Shown here piece by piece: positions 23,411 to 32,485 of a stretch of DNA of 64,000 nt (its first letter is position 1; the number at the start of each line of letters is the position of its first letter). This DNA comes from Allorhizobium ampelinum S4. GTDB taxonomy: Bacteria; Pseudomonadota; Alphaproteobacteria; Rhizobiales; Rhizobiaceae. A program made the translations under genes and the position numbers. A model generated the notes under the pieces. It saw only the letters and a list, made by a program, of their open reading frames with translations. It did not search any database and was not told where the DNA came from. Location of the stretch: contig NC_011989.1 in assembly GCF_000016285.1 (NCBI RefSeq), forward strand, positions 1,615,001 to 1,679,000. Reading direction: 5' to 3'.

Positions 23411-26400
23411 ATGGCAATCTTTTCTGGCATCGCCGCCTTTGTCAGCGGTGTGGCGTCGGCGCTTGGCGCGGTCTCGACCTTTATCGGCGGTATGGGCGTT
23501 ATCGGCTCGACGCTGTTGAAGGCCGCCGTCGGCGTTGGTTTGAACTATCTGGCCTCGGCTGTGGCGGGCAAGAGCAAGGCTTCCACGGCAAGCTTTGCCG
23601 TCAATGGGCAATTGCAGTCCGGTGGCACCGTGCCGCGCTCGATCATTTTTGGGATGACGGCCACGGCTGGATCTCTTGTCTATGCCAATACCTGGGGCAA
23701 TGCGGGCAAGACACCGAATGCCTATGTCACGCAGGTCATTGCGCTGGCCGATGCGCCGATCAAGTCGCTGCTGGTGGCAGTGGTCAATGGCGTGGCCTGC
23801 GAGATCGATTTCGATCATCCGCATGCCGAATACGGTTGGCCGGTTGTCGATTACCGCAAGGGCAATACTGATTACCTCTGGCTCAAATTTTACGATGGCA
23901 CGCAGACTGAAGCGGATAGCTTTCTGGTCAACCGGGTCTCGTCCACGGCCCGCCCTTACGAGAATACCCGCGTCGGCCATGGCGTTGCCTATGTGATCGC
24001 CACCTCGCGCGTGAACCAGGAGCTGTTTTCCGGCTTTCCGTCCTTCAAGTTTGTGCTGGATGGTATGCGGCTTTACGATCCATCCAAGGATAGCTCGGTT
24101 GGCGGCAATGGTGCACAGCGCTGGAGCGACGCCTCGACCTGGGGCGGCGATGGCGACCGCCTGCCTGTTGTCCAGCTCTATGCCCTGATGCGCGGTATCC
24201 GCTGGAACGGTCAATGGCTCTATGGCCTCCAGACCGTCACCGAACGGCGCTTGCCTGCCAGCCACTGGATTGCCCAGATCGGAAAATGCCGCACCCTGAT
24301 TGAAGGTGCCGATGGCATGGAGGCCACCTATCGCTCTGGTGCTGAGGTGCAGGTCAGTGCTGCCTTGCAGGATGCGGCACAAGCGATGCTAACCGCCTGC
24401 AACGGGCGGCTTGCTGAGATCGGCGGCACCTATAAGCCGTTTATCGGCGTGTCGGACGAACCGGTCATGACCTTTGCCGATGCGGATATTCTATCCACGG
24501 AAGAGCAGAGCTTTACGCCGTTCTTCGGCCTGTCCGATACGGTCAACGGGATTTCCGCGTCTTATCCATCGCCGGATGATAGCTGGAACATGACGGAAGC
24601 GCCGCCGCTCTATAACGGCGATTATGAGGTGGAAGACGGCAACCGGCGTCTGTTGTCGGATGTCAGTCTCGATTTTGTGCCTTACGCTGGACAGGTGCAA
24701 CGGCTCATGCAATCGGCCCTGAAGGAAGCCCGCCGCGCCCGTCGTCACACCATTTCCATGCCGCCAATGTTTGGGGCATTGGAGCCGGGGGACATTGTCG
24801 CCACGTCCAGCAACCGTAATGGCTATGTCGAGAAGCGGTTTCGGGTCGATGGTGTTCTCGATCAGCCTAACCTTGATGTTGTCCTCGATATCACGGAAGT
24901 CGATCCGGCTGACTATGATTGGAATCAGGGGAGCGATTATAAACCACCGGTCACCGGCAGTGTGTCCAGCGGCGTGCCTGCTGCGCAGTCCACGACGGGC
25001 TGGAGCGTTGTCGCGGGATCTGTCACCGATAGCGACAGCCAGGATCGCAGGCCCGCCATTGTTGTTTCTTGCACCGCCGATCTGGATGATGTGGCGCGGA
25101 TTTGGGTCAAGGTGCGCGTCAAAGCCACGGGCGTTGTTGTTTATGACAGCGATGCCCATCCTTATGCTGGCGCTGCGACCTGGACGCTGTCTGGTGCCTG
25201 GTGCCTGGCGCTGACGGAATATGAGCTGCAGGGCAAGTTGGTGCCGGTGTCCAGCCGGGAAACAGTCGCATCCGACTGGCTTTCCGTCACCACGCTGAAC
25301 CTGTCGGAATCAACTGACGTTCTCGACAACTCCATCACCACGGCCAAGCTTGCCGACGCTGCGGTGACGGCGTCCAAGATCATGGATGAGGCGGTCACCA
25401 ATCTGAAGCTGGCGGATGCGGCTGTCAGCACGGCCAAGCTTCAGGTTGCTGCTGTGACGCAGGAGGTTCTGGCAAACAACTCTGTCATTGCCACGAAGCT
25501 TGCTGATGCGGCGGTCACCGGGGCAAAGCTCGCGGCCCAGGCGGTCGATGCGACCAAGTTTGCGGCCAGCATTGAGCCAGTGCGCGTTGTCACCCAACTG
25601 CCGACCAGCCGCGTGTCTGCCTATGTCACCTTCAATGGCGAGGCCTATCGCTGGAACGGTGCGGCTTATGTGAAGACGGTGTCCACGGCTGAATTGACCG
25701 GGCAGTTGATCGGCTCGCAGATCGCAGACCTTGCGATTGTCGCTTCCAAGATCGCCGACGGCATTATCACCGGGACCAAGCTTGCCGCTGACACCATCGG
25801 TGCAAATAACCTGGCTGCTAACTCCGTCACGGCCAAGCAATTGGTGCTGACGGATTTCACGAACCTTGTCCCTGATAACCAGATGCAGGATTTTGGCAGT
25901 TCCTGGTCTGGAGCGGGGTGGTCATCCTGGACGGATCCCTATCTTGGCGGCATGGCCTCGCGGTCGCAGATGAAGTTCGCCTATGTGGCGGGAACGACCG
26001 GCTATGGCGACGAGCTGCTCGGCAAGGCGTTTCCGGTCCAGGCCGGCGCGCAGTACCGGGTAACGGGATCAGCCTATTCGAACGGCAATCAATGGCCGCA
26101 GTTACGGATCAAGTGGTTGGACCGGACCGGCGCTCTGATCAACTACGTCGATTTCCTTGTCGGGGATCGCGGGGCCGGGCCGGTCACGGCGACGGTCAAT
26201 CTGACAGCCCCGGCCGGAGCCACGCAGGCGGTGATGGCCGCTTACGTGATGCGCACCAACACCAACGCTGATGTCTATGTCGGTGGCTTTGTTGTCCAGA
26301 AACGCAATGCGGCCGAGCTGATCATTGACGGCACGATCCTTGCCAACATGCTGTCGGCCGGTTCTGTAACGACGGATAAGCTCGCGGCCAATTCTGTTAT

Positions 26401-27955
26401 TGCCGGTAAGATTGCCGCTGGTGCCGTCAACACGGATCAACTCGTTGCCGGTGCAGTGACGACGGCAAAGGTGGCAGCAGGGGCCATCACCACCAATCTG
26501 CTCGCGGTCGGGCAGGGCGCGAACTTCATCAAGAATTCCGACTTCTCTGCCGGGATCACCGGCTGGGGGGTGGAATATGCCAATGCCGATCTCGGCAATT
26601 GGACGATCAGCCTGCGCAACGACACCTTTGCTCCTGTACCCGGCGCCCTGGAAATTCGTCAGGTCAATGGGACGCAAGGGCTTGAGATTGGCGCTACCTA
26701 TAAAAAAGATGGCACAAACATCGACCTCATGTCTGTGGAGGCTGGCAAATGGTATGAGCTATCGACCTATTATTTTGGCCACCGTTGCAACGGCCTGCAA
26801 GTGTATATCGCATTTGCGAACGCGGCTGGTGCGGTCATCTCTCACGGCACGCCTGGAATCTGGCCCGCAAACCACAACACAGATCCGGGCAAGCAGCTCT
26901 CTAACTATCAGCGGGGCTGGTTTAAAGCGCAAGCTCCTGCCGGTGCAGCGTATGCCTATGTGTTTTTTCGGCATAAAGGCACGATCAACGGGCAGGCAGA
27001 TAGCTATCTGTGGATTCATAAACCGTTCTTTGGTGAGGCGACCGCCAACCAGACGGAACCGACGCCGTGGTCTGCGGCCGGCGTCACGCTGATCCAGAAC
27101 GGCAATATCGTTGCGGGATCGGTGACGACAGACAGCCTAGCGGCAAATTCCGTCGTTGCTTCCAAGATCTCCGCTGGTGCGATCACCACACCTGCTCTTG
27201 CGGCTGGTTCGGTTGTTGGTACCAGTATTGCGGCCTCGACGATTACCGGTGCCAACATCGCCGCCGAAACCATCGGTACAGATAAGCTTGCGGCCAATTC
27301 CGTCACCGCCAAGCAGTTGGTGCTGACGGATTTTACCAATCTTGTCCCTGACAATCAGATGCAAGACTTCGGAAACTCTTGGGTTGGGGCCAATTGGCAG
27401 TCGTGGACCGACCCTTACGTCGGCGGCATGGCATCTCGCTCCCAAGCTCGATACCCATATGTTGCCGGGCGCACAGGCTACAGCGAAGAGCTGTTGGGTA
27501 AAACATTCTCAGTGACGCCGGGGGCGCAATATCGCGTCACAGGGACGGCGCTTTGCCCTTCCGGCAATTACTCCCCTTTGCTGCGGATCAAATGGTTGAA
27601 CAGTTCTGGTGGGACCATAAGCTATAACGACTTTGTGGCAGGCGACAGGTCATCGGGCGTCGTCACGACAACCATCAACCTGACTGCGCCCGCTGGCGCA
27701 GTTCAGGCTGTGATGGCCGCTTACGTGTGGCGCACTGCGACCACAGGTGATGTTTATGTGGGTGGCTTTGTGGTCAACAAGCGCAACGCCGCCGAGCTGA
27801 TCATCGACGGCACGATCACCGCCGACAAGCTTGCCGTTAACAGCCTCAGCGCTATCACCGCCAACCTGGGCACGGTGACGGCAGGCGAGATCCGCAGCTC
27901 GAACGGCAAGATGGTGATTTCCCTTAACGCAGGCACGATTGTGATTTCGTCATGA
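23411..27955 (+). CDS. Tail tip / host-specificity protein (J-like)
   Basis: About 1,514 residues from ATG 23411 after an AAGGG-type site. The N-terminus (residues 1-60) has two hydrophobic helices, then a long beta-rich section (about 60-560) with the J-type hub pattern TVNGISASYPSPDDSWNMTE. From about residue 640 the chain is built of repeats such as TTAKLADAAVTASKIMDEAV and TTDKLAANSV, which look like a trimeric beta/coiled shaft. Two 166-residue copies of a putative carbohydrate-binding module (NLVPDNQMQDFG start, AELIIDGTI end) lie within it. It probably recognises the cell surface. Confidence 0.85.
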   Translation: MAIFSGIAAFVSGVASALGAVSTFIGGMGVIGSTLLKAAVGVGLNYLASAVAGKSKASTASFAVNGQLQSGGTVPRSIIFGMTATAGSLVYANTWGNAGKTPNAYVTQVIALADAPIKSLLVAVVNGVACEIDFDHPHAEYGWPVVDYRKGNTDYLWLKFYDGTQTEADSFLVNRVSSTARPYENTRVGHGVAYVIATSRVNQELFSGFPSFKFVLDGMRLYDPSKDSSVGGNGAQRWSDASTWGGDGDRLPVVQLYALMRGIRWNGQWLYGLQTVTERRLPASHWIAQIGKCRTLIEGADGMEATYRSGAEVQVSAALQDAAQAMLTACNGRLAEIGGTYKPFIGVSDEPVMTFADADILSTEEQSFTPFFGLSDTVNGISASYPSPDDSWNMTEAPPLYNGDYEVEDGNRRLLSDVSLDFVPYAGQVQRLMQSALKEARRARRHTISMPPMFGALEPGDIVATSSNRNGYVEKRFRVDGVLDQPNLDVVLDITEVDPADYDWNQGSDYKPPVTGSVSSGVPAAQSTTGWSVVAGSVTDSDSQDRRPAIVVSCTADLDDVARIWVKVRVKATGVVVYDSDAHPYAGAATWTLSGAWCLALTEYELQGKLVPVSSRETVASDWLSVTTLNLSESTDVLDNSITTAKLADAAVTASKIMDEAVTNLKLADAAVSTAKLQVAAVTQEVLANNSVIATKLADAAVTGAKLAAQAVDATKFAASIEPVRVVTQLPTSRVSAYVTFNGEAYRWNGAAYVKTVSTAELTGQLIGSQIADLAIVASKIADGIITGTKLAADTIGANNLAANSVTAKQLVLTDFTNLVPDNQMQDFGSSWSGAGWSSWTDPYLGGMASRSQMKFAYVAGTTGYGDELLGKAFPVQAGAQYRVTGSAYSNGNQWPQLRIKWLDRTGALINYVDFLVGDRGAGPVTATVNLTAPAGATQAVMAAYVMRTNTNADVYVGGFVVQKRNAAELIIDGTILANMLSAGSVTTDKLAANSVIAGKIAAGAVNTDQLVAGAVTTAKVAAGAITTNLLAVGQGANFIKNSDFSAGITGWGVEYANADLGNWTISLRNDTFAPVPGALEIRQVNGTQGLEIGATYKKDGTNIDLMSVEAGKWYELSTYYFGHRCNGLQVYIAFANAAGAVISHGTPGIWPANHNTDPGKQLSNYQRGWFKAQAPAGAAYAYVFFRHKGTINGQADSYLWIHKPFFGEATANQTEPTPWSAAGVTLIQNGNIVAGSVTTDSLAANSVVASKISAGAITTPALAAGSVVGTSIAASTITGANIAAETIGTDKLAANSVTAKQLVLTDFTNLVPDNQMQDFGNSWVGANWQSWTDPYVGGMASRSQARYPYVAGRTGYSEELLGKTFSVTPGAQYRVTGTALCPSGNYSPLLRIKWLNSSGGTISYNDFVAGDRSSGVVTTTINLTAPAGAVQAVMAAYVWRTATTGDVYVGGFVVNKRNAAELIIDGTITADKLAVNSLSAITANLGTVTAGEIRSSNGKMVISLNAGTIVISS
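25841..26338 (+). repeat. First copy of an internally duplicated module in the tail-tip gene
   Basis: About 498 bp that return as a second copy at 27317-27817, shifted by 1,476 bp and then 1,479 bp after one codon is added. Both copies begin TTGGTGCTGACGGATTT and end in the code for AELIIDGTI. The encoded 166-residue module has a Trp-rich start (WSGAGWSSWTDPYLGGM / WVGANWQSWTDPYVGGM) and a beta-sandwich look. Divergence is strongest in the middle of the module, which suggests selection for different ligands. Confidence 0.75.
27317..27817 (+). repeat. Second copy of the duplicated tail-tip module
   Basis: See the first copy at 25841-26338. Between the copies lies an unrelated beta-rich insert of about 320 residues (26.34-27.3 kb) containing another Trp-rich module (ITGWGVEYANADLGNWTIS) bounded by TTDSLAANSV-type repeats, so three different surface-binding modules may sit along one shaft. 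Confidence 0.75.
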
Positions 27956-29448
27956 CCAAAACCCTTATTGGCCTCGACTATACCGGCACGGCCTGCGTCA
28001 AGATTACCAAGGGAAGCTTCGATCCGGCAACCACCTCGGATGCCGAGATATCGAAGTTTTACTATTCGTCCAAATGGGCGGCAGACTGCAAGGTCAACGC
28101 CATCCAAACCGGGGCGACCGGAACGACGCCCCGCGGCTACTATCCGTCCGCCTCGTCCTGGACCTGGTGGAGTTCCGGCAATGGGGATGGCGGGTATCAG
28201 GACATATATAAAAAGTCCTATTTCCCCGGCCTGATCTATGACCTGCCGCTCTATGATCGCAAGCGGGTCGATGCCAATGGGTTTTATACCCATATGCGGA
28301 TGCTGGAGATGTTTTTCGGCACCAATGACCGCACACAGGTCTGGAAGCTCGGCGACGAGGGAACCTATCTGATGGGCTGGGCTGCCGCTAACGCCACCTA
28401 TAGCTTTTCCGGGTACTTCGCGGCGACCATCAAACCCACGGAAAGCTCGATCTGGCTATCAGGCACCGACAAGCTGGTTGTCTGGCAATTACCGGGCGAT
28501 GAGACCGCCATCCAGAACGGCACGCCGCAATCGGCGGTGTCAGGCCAGCCACAAATCATCATCAGTTCCAGTGATCTCAGGGTCAGCAAGCCGGGCTTCG
28601 ATGTGAATACGGCGACTGGCAGCCAGCTGGCATTCAGCTCAACGCAGATCCCGGCCAAGGTGATTGCCGCCGCCGATGTCGCTGTTCCAAAAGGAACGAG
28701 TTATTTTGACTGCGGCATGGCGTTGCCCACCGACACGATCATCGAATGCCATTTCTATGCCTCCGGCCAGCCGATCTATTTTCCGTGCCATCCCAACGAT
28801 GGACCGTTCGGTGCAACGTTTCGGGCCAATGGCAATACCGTCGAGTTCTCCAATCCGAACGGGGCCTGCCGGGCGCGGGTGATCGTCTTTGCCGAGGCGC
28901 CGGCCAGCGCCACCAGCGGTGCCAACAATGTGCTGCGGCAATTCGATCAGAACGGTCAGCAGGTCGTGCAATTCCTGCGGCCTGGGGCAGGGGCATCGCC
29001 GGGCTTTGGCGATATCGTCATCGATAGCCGGTGGCCAGCCCTGCAAATCGTAAAGGAAGGCTATCTGTCAATCACCACAGGCAATCAGGCCAATACGATC
29101 AGCTACGATGCCAGCGGCATGTTCACCTTTATCAAGTGGTGTACCGTCCACGGCAGCGGAAAGGTTGAGGGCGGCTCGCTGTCGATCAACACCACCAAGT
29201 TCGTGCGCACGCCAAGGCTCGGCAAATACCGCACCTATAACGACAGCTGGGGATCTCCGACCTTCACCGGCGACACCAGCTATGTCCAGTACACGGACAC
29301 GGGCGCGACCTTCTACACCTTCCGGGGCAACCCGCTTTACGTCGCTTACTACAATCAAAGCGGCGGCGGGGTACGCACCGAGACCGTCAACGATCCCGCC
29401 GTCATCATTGGCCTTCGCTACCACGTCTTCGGCGTGGCAATCCCCTAA
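27952..29448 (+). CDS. Tail fibre-like protein
   Basis: A 498-residue protein coupled to the tail-tip gene (ATGA). It is rich in Trp, Tyr, Thr, Ser and Gly (YPSASSWTWWSSGNGDGGYQ), lacks long helices and has no signal peptide, so it looks like a beta-structured tail fibre or receptor-binding part. The start MTKTLIGLDYTGTACVKITK is a common opening of rhizobial phage fibres downstream of J-like genes. No enzymatic motif was found. Confidence 0.65.
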   Translation: MTKTLIGLDYTGTACVKITKGSFDPATTSDAEISKFYYSSKWAADCKVNAIQTGATGTTPRGYYPSASSWTWWSSGNGDGGYQDIYKKSYFPGLIYDLPLYDRKRVDANGFYTHMRMLEMFFGTNDRTQVWKLGDEGTYLMGWAAANATYSFSGYFAATIKPTESSIWLSGTDKLVVWQLPGDETAIQNGTPQSAVSGQPQIIISSSDLRVSKPGFDVNTATGSQLAFSSTQIPAKVIAAADVAVPKGTSYFDCGMALPTDTIIECHFYASGQPIYFPCHPNDGPFGATFRANGNTVEFSNPNGACRARVIVFAEAPASATSGANNVLRQFDQNGQQVVQFLRPGAGASPGFGDIVIDSRWPALQIVKEGYLSITTGNQANTISYDASGMFTFIKWCTVHGSGKVEGGSLSINTTKFVRTPRLGKYRTYNDSWGSPTFTGDTSYVQYTDTGATFYTFRGNPLYVAYYNQSGGGVRTETVNDPAVIIGLRYHVFGVAIP

Positions 29449-29463
29449 GGAGATAAGTTTAAT

Positions 29464-30069
29464 ATGTACAATATCAGCAGCATGTATGAGGCCATGGTTG
29501 ATGGCGTCATCGTGGAAGTGACTGCCAATCGCTCCAGCCGATGGACGGCCATGGCAGCGTGGTGGCTGGGTCGCCAGCAGATCCTCAATGCCCGCACGTT
29601 TTGGTATGGGGTCGCGGCTCACATGACCAATGGCCTGACCTCTGAAGAACAACAGGCCATCCAGGACCAACTGCTGAGCGACGAGCGGGCCTATCTCTCT
29701 GCCGTCACCGAACTGCCGGCCATCCCAGACTTCGTTGCCAGCACGGTGGACGGCTGGGTCAATGTGCCGATCTCCGACGAGACGCTAAAGGCCCGCTATC
29801 AACTGGCCATCCAGCAGTTCATGAACGCCAAGGCGCGTGAGCATGGCTATGACAGCCTGACCACCGCCGTCACCTATGTTGGCGACAAGCACGCGACCTT
29901 CGCGGCTGAGGCCGCAGCGCTTAAAGACTGGCGGTCTGATGTCTGGGTCTATTCGCTGGCAGAGCTGGAGAAGGTGATCGCCAAACAGCGGCCGATCCCG
30001 ACGGTCGCCGAATTCTTGACGGAGCTTCCGGCCTTTACTTGGCCCGAAGTCAAAAGCGTGGAGGCTTGA
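29464..30069 (+). CDS. Tail fibre-associated protein with DUF4376-like end
   Basis: A 201-residue protein with a strong AAGGAGAT site just before its ATG. The C-terminal 90 residues match the pattern of phage DUF4376: KAREHGYDSLTTAVTYVGDK, FAAEAAALKDWRSDVW, found at the end of many tail fibre and tail assembly proteins. The N-terminal part (VIVEVTANRSSRWTAMAAWW) has a Trp-rich start. It may be an assembly chaperone or a minor fibre piece. Confidence 0.6.
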   Translation: MYNISSMYEAMVDGVIVEVTANRSSRWTAMAAWWLGRQQILNARTFWYGVAAHMTNGLTSEEQQAIQDQLLSDERAYLSAVTELPAIPDFVASTVDGWVNVPISDETLKARYQLAIQQFMNAKAREHGYDSLTTAVTYVGDKHATFAAEAAALKDWRSDVWVYSLAELEKVIAKQRPIPTVAEFLTELPAFTWPEVKSVEA

Positions 30070-30072
30070 GCC

Positions 30073-30312
30073 ATGAGCATTCTCGAAACGGCGCTGCGGG
30101 AGCGCAACAAGATGTTGGAGCAGCAGGCTGATCAATATGCCAACGCGGTCGACAATCTGTCGAATCGGCTGGCCGAGGCGCTGCGGCGGCTGGCTCCGCA
30201 CGATCCTGATTATGTCAGGGGTGAAGCGCCGGACTTGGTGCCAGATGCACCAACTCCGACTGTCGAGGACCATGGCGCATCTGTGATGCCTCTTACGGTT
30301 CACGAAGAATAG
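30073..30312 (+). CDS. Small coiled-coil protein at the end of the tail module
   Basis: A 79-residue protein four bases after the previous stop. The first half is a coiled coil (LRERNKMLEQQADQYANAVD) and the second half is Pro-rich and acidic. Similar short proteins follow fibre genes in other phages. It is the last rightward gene before the toxin-antitoxin pair, whose genes face it tail to tail. No function is assigned. Confidence 0.5.
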   Translation: MSILETALRERNKMLEQQADQYANAVDNLSNRLAEALRRLAPHDPDYVRGEAPDLVPDAPTPTVEDHGASVMPLTVHEE

Positions 30313-30316
30313 AGAG

Positions 30317-30676
30317 CTACGCCAGATCGTCCAGATCGACACGAAGAGCCTCTGCGATCTTCTTCATCGTCGCAAAGCTTCCGTCCTTCTTGCCGCTCTC
30401 GATCTCGGAAACATAGGGCGCGCTGATACCGGCCTGTTCGGCCAATTCCCGCGCCGTCATCTTGCGAAACATGCGCCAGACCTTGACCGGGTGTTCACCG
30501 GCAAGAAGCTGGTTGACGACTTCGGCGGGAACAAGCTCGTCGTCACCTGCGGCGATATCCGCCTTGACCTTATCGGCTGCTGCAATGTCGCTGTGGTCGA
30601 TCAGGCTTTCGTATTCTGCCAGGGGCAGCACGACCAGCGTTTCGCCGTTCGGGGTAATGATGGTCTGCATTGTCAT
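30317..30676 (-). CDS. Xre-family antitoxin
   Basis: A 119-residue protein with a C-terminal helix-turn-helix (MTARELAEQAGISAPYVSEI, then ESGKKDGSFATMKKIAEALR) and an N-terminal dimer-like segment that resembles PHD/Phd-type parts (LVVLPLAEYESLIDHSDIAA). It follows the RelE-type toxin by three bases on the same strand, the reverse of the usual order but known for HigBA-type modules. It should bind and neutralise the toxin and repress the pair at the operator in front of the toxin gene. Confidence 0.85.
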   Translation of the reverse strand: MTMQTIITPNGETLVVLPLAEYESLIDHSDIAAADKVKADIAAGDDELVPAEVVNQLLAGEHPVKVWRMFRKMTARELAEQAGISAPYVSEIESGKKDGSFATMKKIAEALRVDLDDLA

Positions 30677-30679
30677 CTC

Positions 30680-30931
30680 CTATTCGTAGACGCTACCACG
30701 CGGGCCGATCTTGAGGATTTCAAGGACGCTGCCTTGATCGTCCATGATCACCCGCCAATCACCGACCCGCAACCGGATGTAAGGCGAGCCGGTCAGTGCC
30801 TTTACGTTGTTCGCCATGGACTGCGGATCGCTCGCATATTGCTCGATCTTCTGGGCAATCCGCTTTGCCTCATTGGTTGGCAGGCGGCGAAGAACCTTCA
30901 ATGATGATTTGCTGTATGCGATCTTTTTCAT
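30680..30931 (-). CDS. RelE-family toxin
   Basis: An 83-residue ParE/RelE-fold protein: KKIAYSKSSLKVLRRLPTN start, KIEQYASDPQSMANNVKALT middle, and the ending LRVGDWRVIMDDQGSVLEIL, IGPRGSVYE. The basic Arg residues in the last two strands are those used for mRNA cleavage in RelE. It starts the minus-strand toxin-antitoxin operon placed between the fibre genes and the lysis cassette, where phages often carry defence or maintenance genes. The order is toxin first. Confidence 0.87.
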   Translation of the reverse strand: MKKIAYSKSSLKVLRRLPTNEAKRIAQKIEQYASDPQSMANNVKALTGSPYIRLRVGDWRVIMDDQGSVLEILKIGPRGSVYE

Positions 30932-30943
30932 GAAATGAAGATA

Positions 30944-30964
30944 GCAAATAGCGAACTAATTTGC
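30944..30964. promoter_or_regulatory. Inverted repeat in front of the toxin-antitoxin operon
   Basis: GCAAAT at 30944-30949 is complementary to ATTTGC at 30959-30964, around an AT-rich centre, just upstream of the toxin start (31-bp gap region). This is a natural operator for the Xre antitoxin and could overlap the operon promoter. Confidence 0.45.
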
Positions 30965-31016
30965 AACGAGCTGCGAGAGGATTGCAGCCAAAAAATCCAA
31001 GAAAAGGATGATCATT

Positions 31017-31625
31017 ATGGATCGCGCGAAATTCTTCGCGGCGGTACGCTCGTCGCTGTTCGGCGGTGCGCTCACGCAAAATCAGGTGAATGGTATCACG
31101 GCCATTCTCGACGCCTGGCAGGCCAGCACAATGACCGATCTGCGGTGGCTGGCTTATATGCTGGCCACGGCGTTTCACGAAACAGCACAGACCATGCAGC
31201 CGGTTCGCGAAACGCGAGCGGCAACGGATAAACAGGCTATCGCCATTCTGGACCGCTCTTGGGCGAAAGGCACGATGCCCTGGGTAAAGTCACCTTATTG
31301 GCGGATTGGAGCCGATGGCAAGAGCTGGCTTGGACGTGGATATGTCCAGCTCACGCACAAGGGCAACTACAACACGTTGGGTAATGCTATTGGCGTTGAT
31401 TTGGTGGCCAATCCGGTTTTGGCGATGCGCGAAGACATCGCCCTGAAGGTGATGTTTATCGGCATGAGCGACGGCCTGTTCACCGGCGTCAAGCTGGCTG
31501 ATTTTTTCCATGGCACCAAGACTGATTGGGTGAATGCCCGCCGCATTATCAACAGCACGGAAAGCGCCAGCGTTGTTGCTGGCTATGGCAAGGCCTTCCA
31601 TGTGGCGCTGGTGGGGGCGGCATGA
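31017..31625 (+). CDS. Endolysin, chitinase-like (GH19 fold)
   Basis: About 202 residues from ATG 31017, which has AAAAGGA eight bases upstream; an earlier ATG lies at 31008. The catalytic Glu lies in MLATAFHETAQTMQPVRE, and SWLGRGYVQLTHKGNYNTL is the second GH19 signature. In phages this fold works as a peptidoglycan-cutting lysozyme. There is no signal peptide, so export needs a holin. It opens the lysis cassette, which runs without gaps to 32868. Confidence 0.87.
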   Translation: MDRAKFFAAVRSSLFGGALTQNQVNGITAILDAWQASTMTDLRWLAYMLATAFHETAQTMQPVRETRAATDKQAIAILDRSWAKGTMPWVKSPYWRIGADGKSWLGRGYVQLTHKGNYNTLGNAIGVDLVANPVLAMREDIALKVMFIGMSDGLFTGVKLADFFHGTKTDWVNARRIINSTESASVVAGYGKAFHVALVGAA

Positions 31626-31864
31626 ACACCAACCTCATCCATAACATCATCAATACGCTCATTGCTGCGATCCCAGCACTGGCGCTGTTCGACTGGACGC
31701 CGTTCTTCAGCGAAGCGGTTTCCTTGAAGATCGTTGGGCTGCTCGGCCTTGCCAAGATCCTGATCAACACCTGGCGCGATGGGCCTGCGGGGATGATGAA
31801 GCCTCAGCCACCGGTTGGCTGGCAACCGGCTGATGACCGCGCCCGCGAAGGTGATTGCCGATGA
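31622..31864 (+). CDS. Small membrane protein, possible holin
   Basis: About 80 residues from the ATG that overlaps the endolysin stop. Two hydrophobic stretches (LIAAIPALALF and VGLLGLAKILI) separated by a short charged turn give the look of a two-helix holin or a short membrane accessory protein, followed by a proline-rich tail. The position right after the endolysin fits. It overlaps the spanin gene by four bases. Confidence 0.6.
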   Translation: MNTNLIHNIINTLIAAIPALALFDWTPFFSEAVSLKIVGLLGLAKILINTWRDGPAGMMKPQPPVGWQPADDRAREGDCR

Positions 31865-32298
31865 TAGCTATCGCCCTGACTGCCTGGAGTGCTCTCAAGG
31901 CGCTCCGCGAAAAGCTCGACTGGCGCGGCATCGCCTTGATTGCTGCCGTCCTTATCGCCGGGCTAGGCCTGCACCGCTGGGCATCGTCGCTGAAAGAAGC
32001 TGGCCGGACTGAGATCCGCCAGCAATGGGCAGAGGCTCAACGTAAGGCCGACTTACTTCAGCTCGCCAAGATCGAAGCCCAACAGAAACAGATCAATGCT
32101 GCCGATGCGGCTTTGGTCGCCAATATGGCTGCCCATGTCGGGCAAGTCGCCGGACTGGAAGCTGCACTGGAAGATGAAAGGAAAAAGACCAATGCGAAAC
32201 CGAGTGCTGCTTCTGGGGATGCTTGCCCTGCTGCCGGCGATGCTATGCCTGACGGGGTGCGAAACGCTCTCAACGCCATCGGCGCAACCGACCGCTGA
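31861..32298 (+). CDS. Inner membrane spanin (Rz-like)
   Basis: About 145 residues from ATG 31861. It has one N-terminal membrane helix (IALIAAVLIAGLGLH), then a coiled coil rich in Gln, Ala and Lys (RKADLLQLAKIEAQQKQI), as in Rz proteins anchored in the inner membrane and reaching across the periplasm. The last 107 bases overlap the Rz1-like gene in another frame, the standard spanin layout. Confidence 0.82.
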   Translation: MIAIALTAWSALKALREKLDWRGIALIAAVLIAGLGLHRWASSLKEAGRTEIRQQWAEAQRKADLLQLAKIEAQQKQINAADAALVANMAAHVGQVAGLEAALEDERKKTNAKPSAASGDACPAAGDAMPDGVRNALNAIGATDR

Positions 32299-32485
32299 CC
32301 GCAAGGCCAGCGTCTCGGCCAGCATCATGGCCGATTGCAATGCGCCTGTGTTTATTCCTGATGGCACAGATCGAACGGCTGAATATCGGCTGTGGGGACA
32401 GGACCGAAAGGCGCTGGCCGATTGCCGCGCCACAAATGCCGCGAAGGCAGACGCCATCAATGCGCTTCAAGGGGGCGGAACGTGA
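32192..32485 (+). CDS. Outer membrane spanin lipoprotein (Rz1-like), nested in another frame
   Basis: A 97-residue protein starting at ATG 32192, with an AAGGAAAAA stretch upstream. It begins with a lipoprotein signal, NRVLLLGMLALLPAML then CLTGCETLS, so Cys22 is the probable lipidated residue. The first 107 bases lie inside the Rz gene in a different frame. The later part reads ASVSASIMADCNAPVF. Rz and Rz1 together fuse the inner and outer membranes at the end of lysis. Confidence 0.85.
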   Translation: MRNRVLLLGMLALLPAMLCLTGCETLSTPSAQPTADRKASVSASIMADCNAPVFIPDGTDRTAEYRLWGQDRKALADCRATNAAKADAINALQGGGT

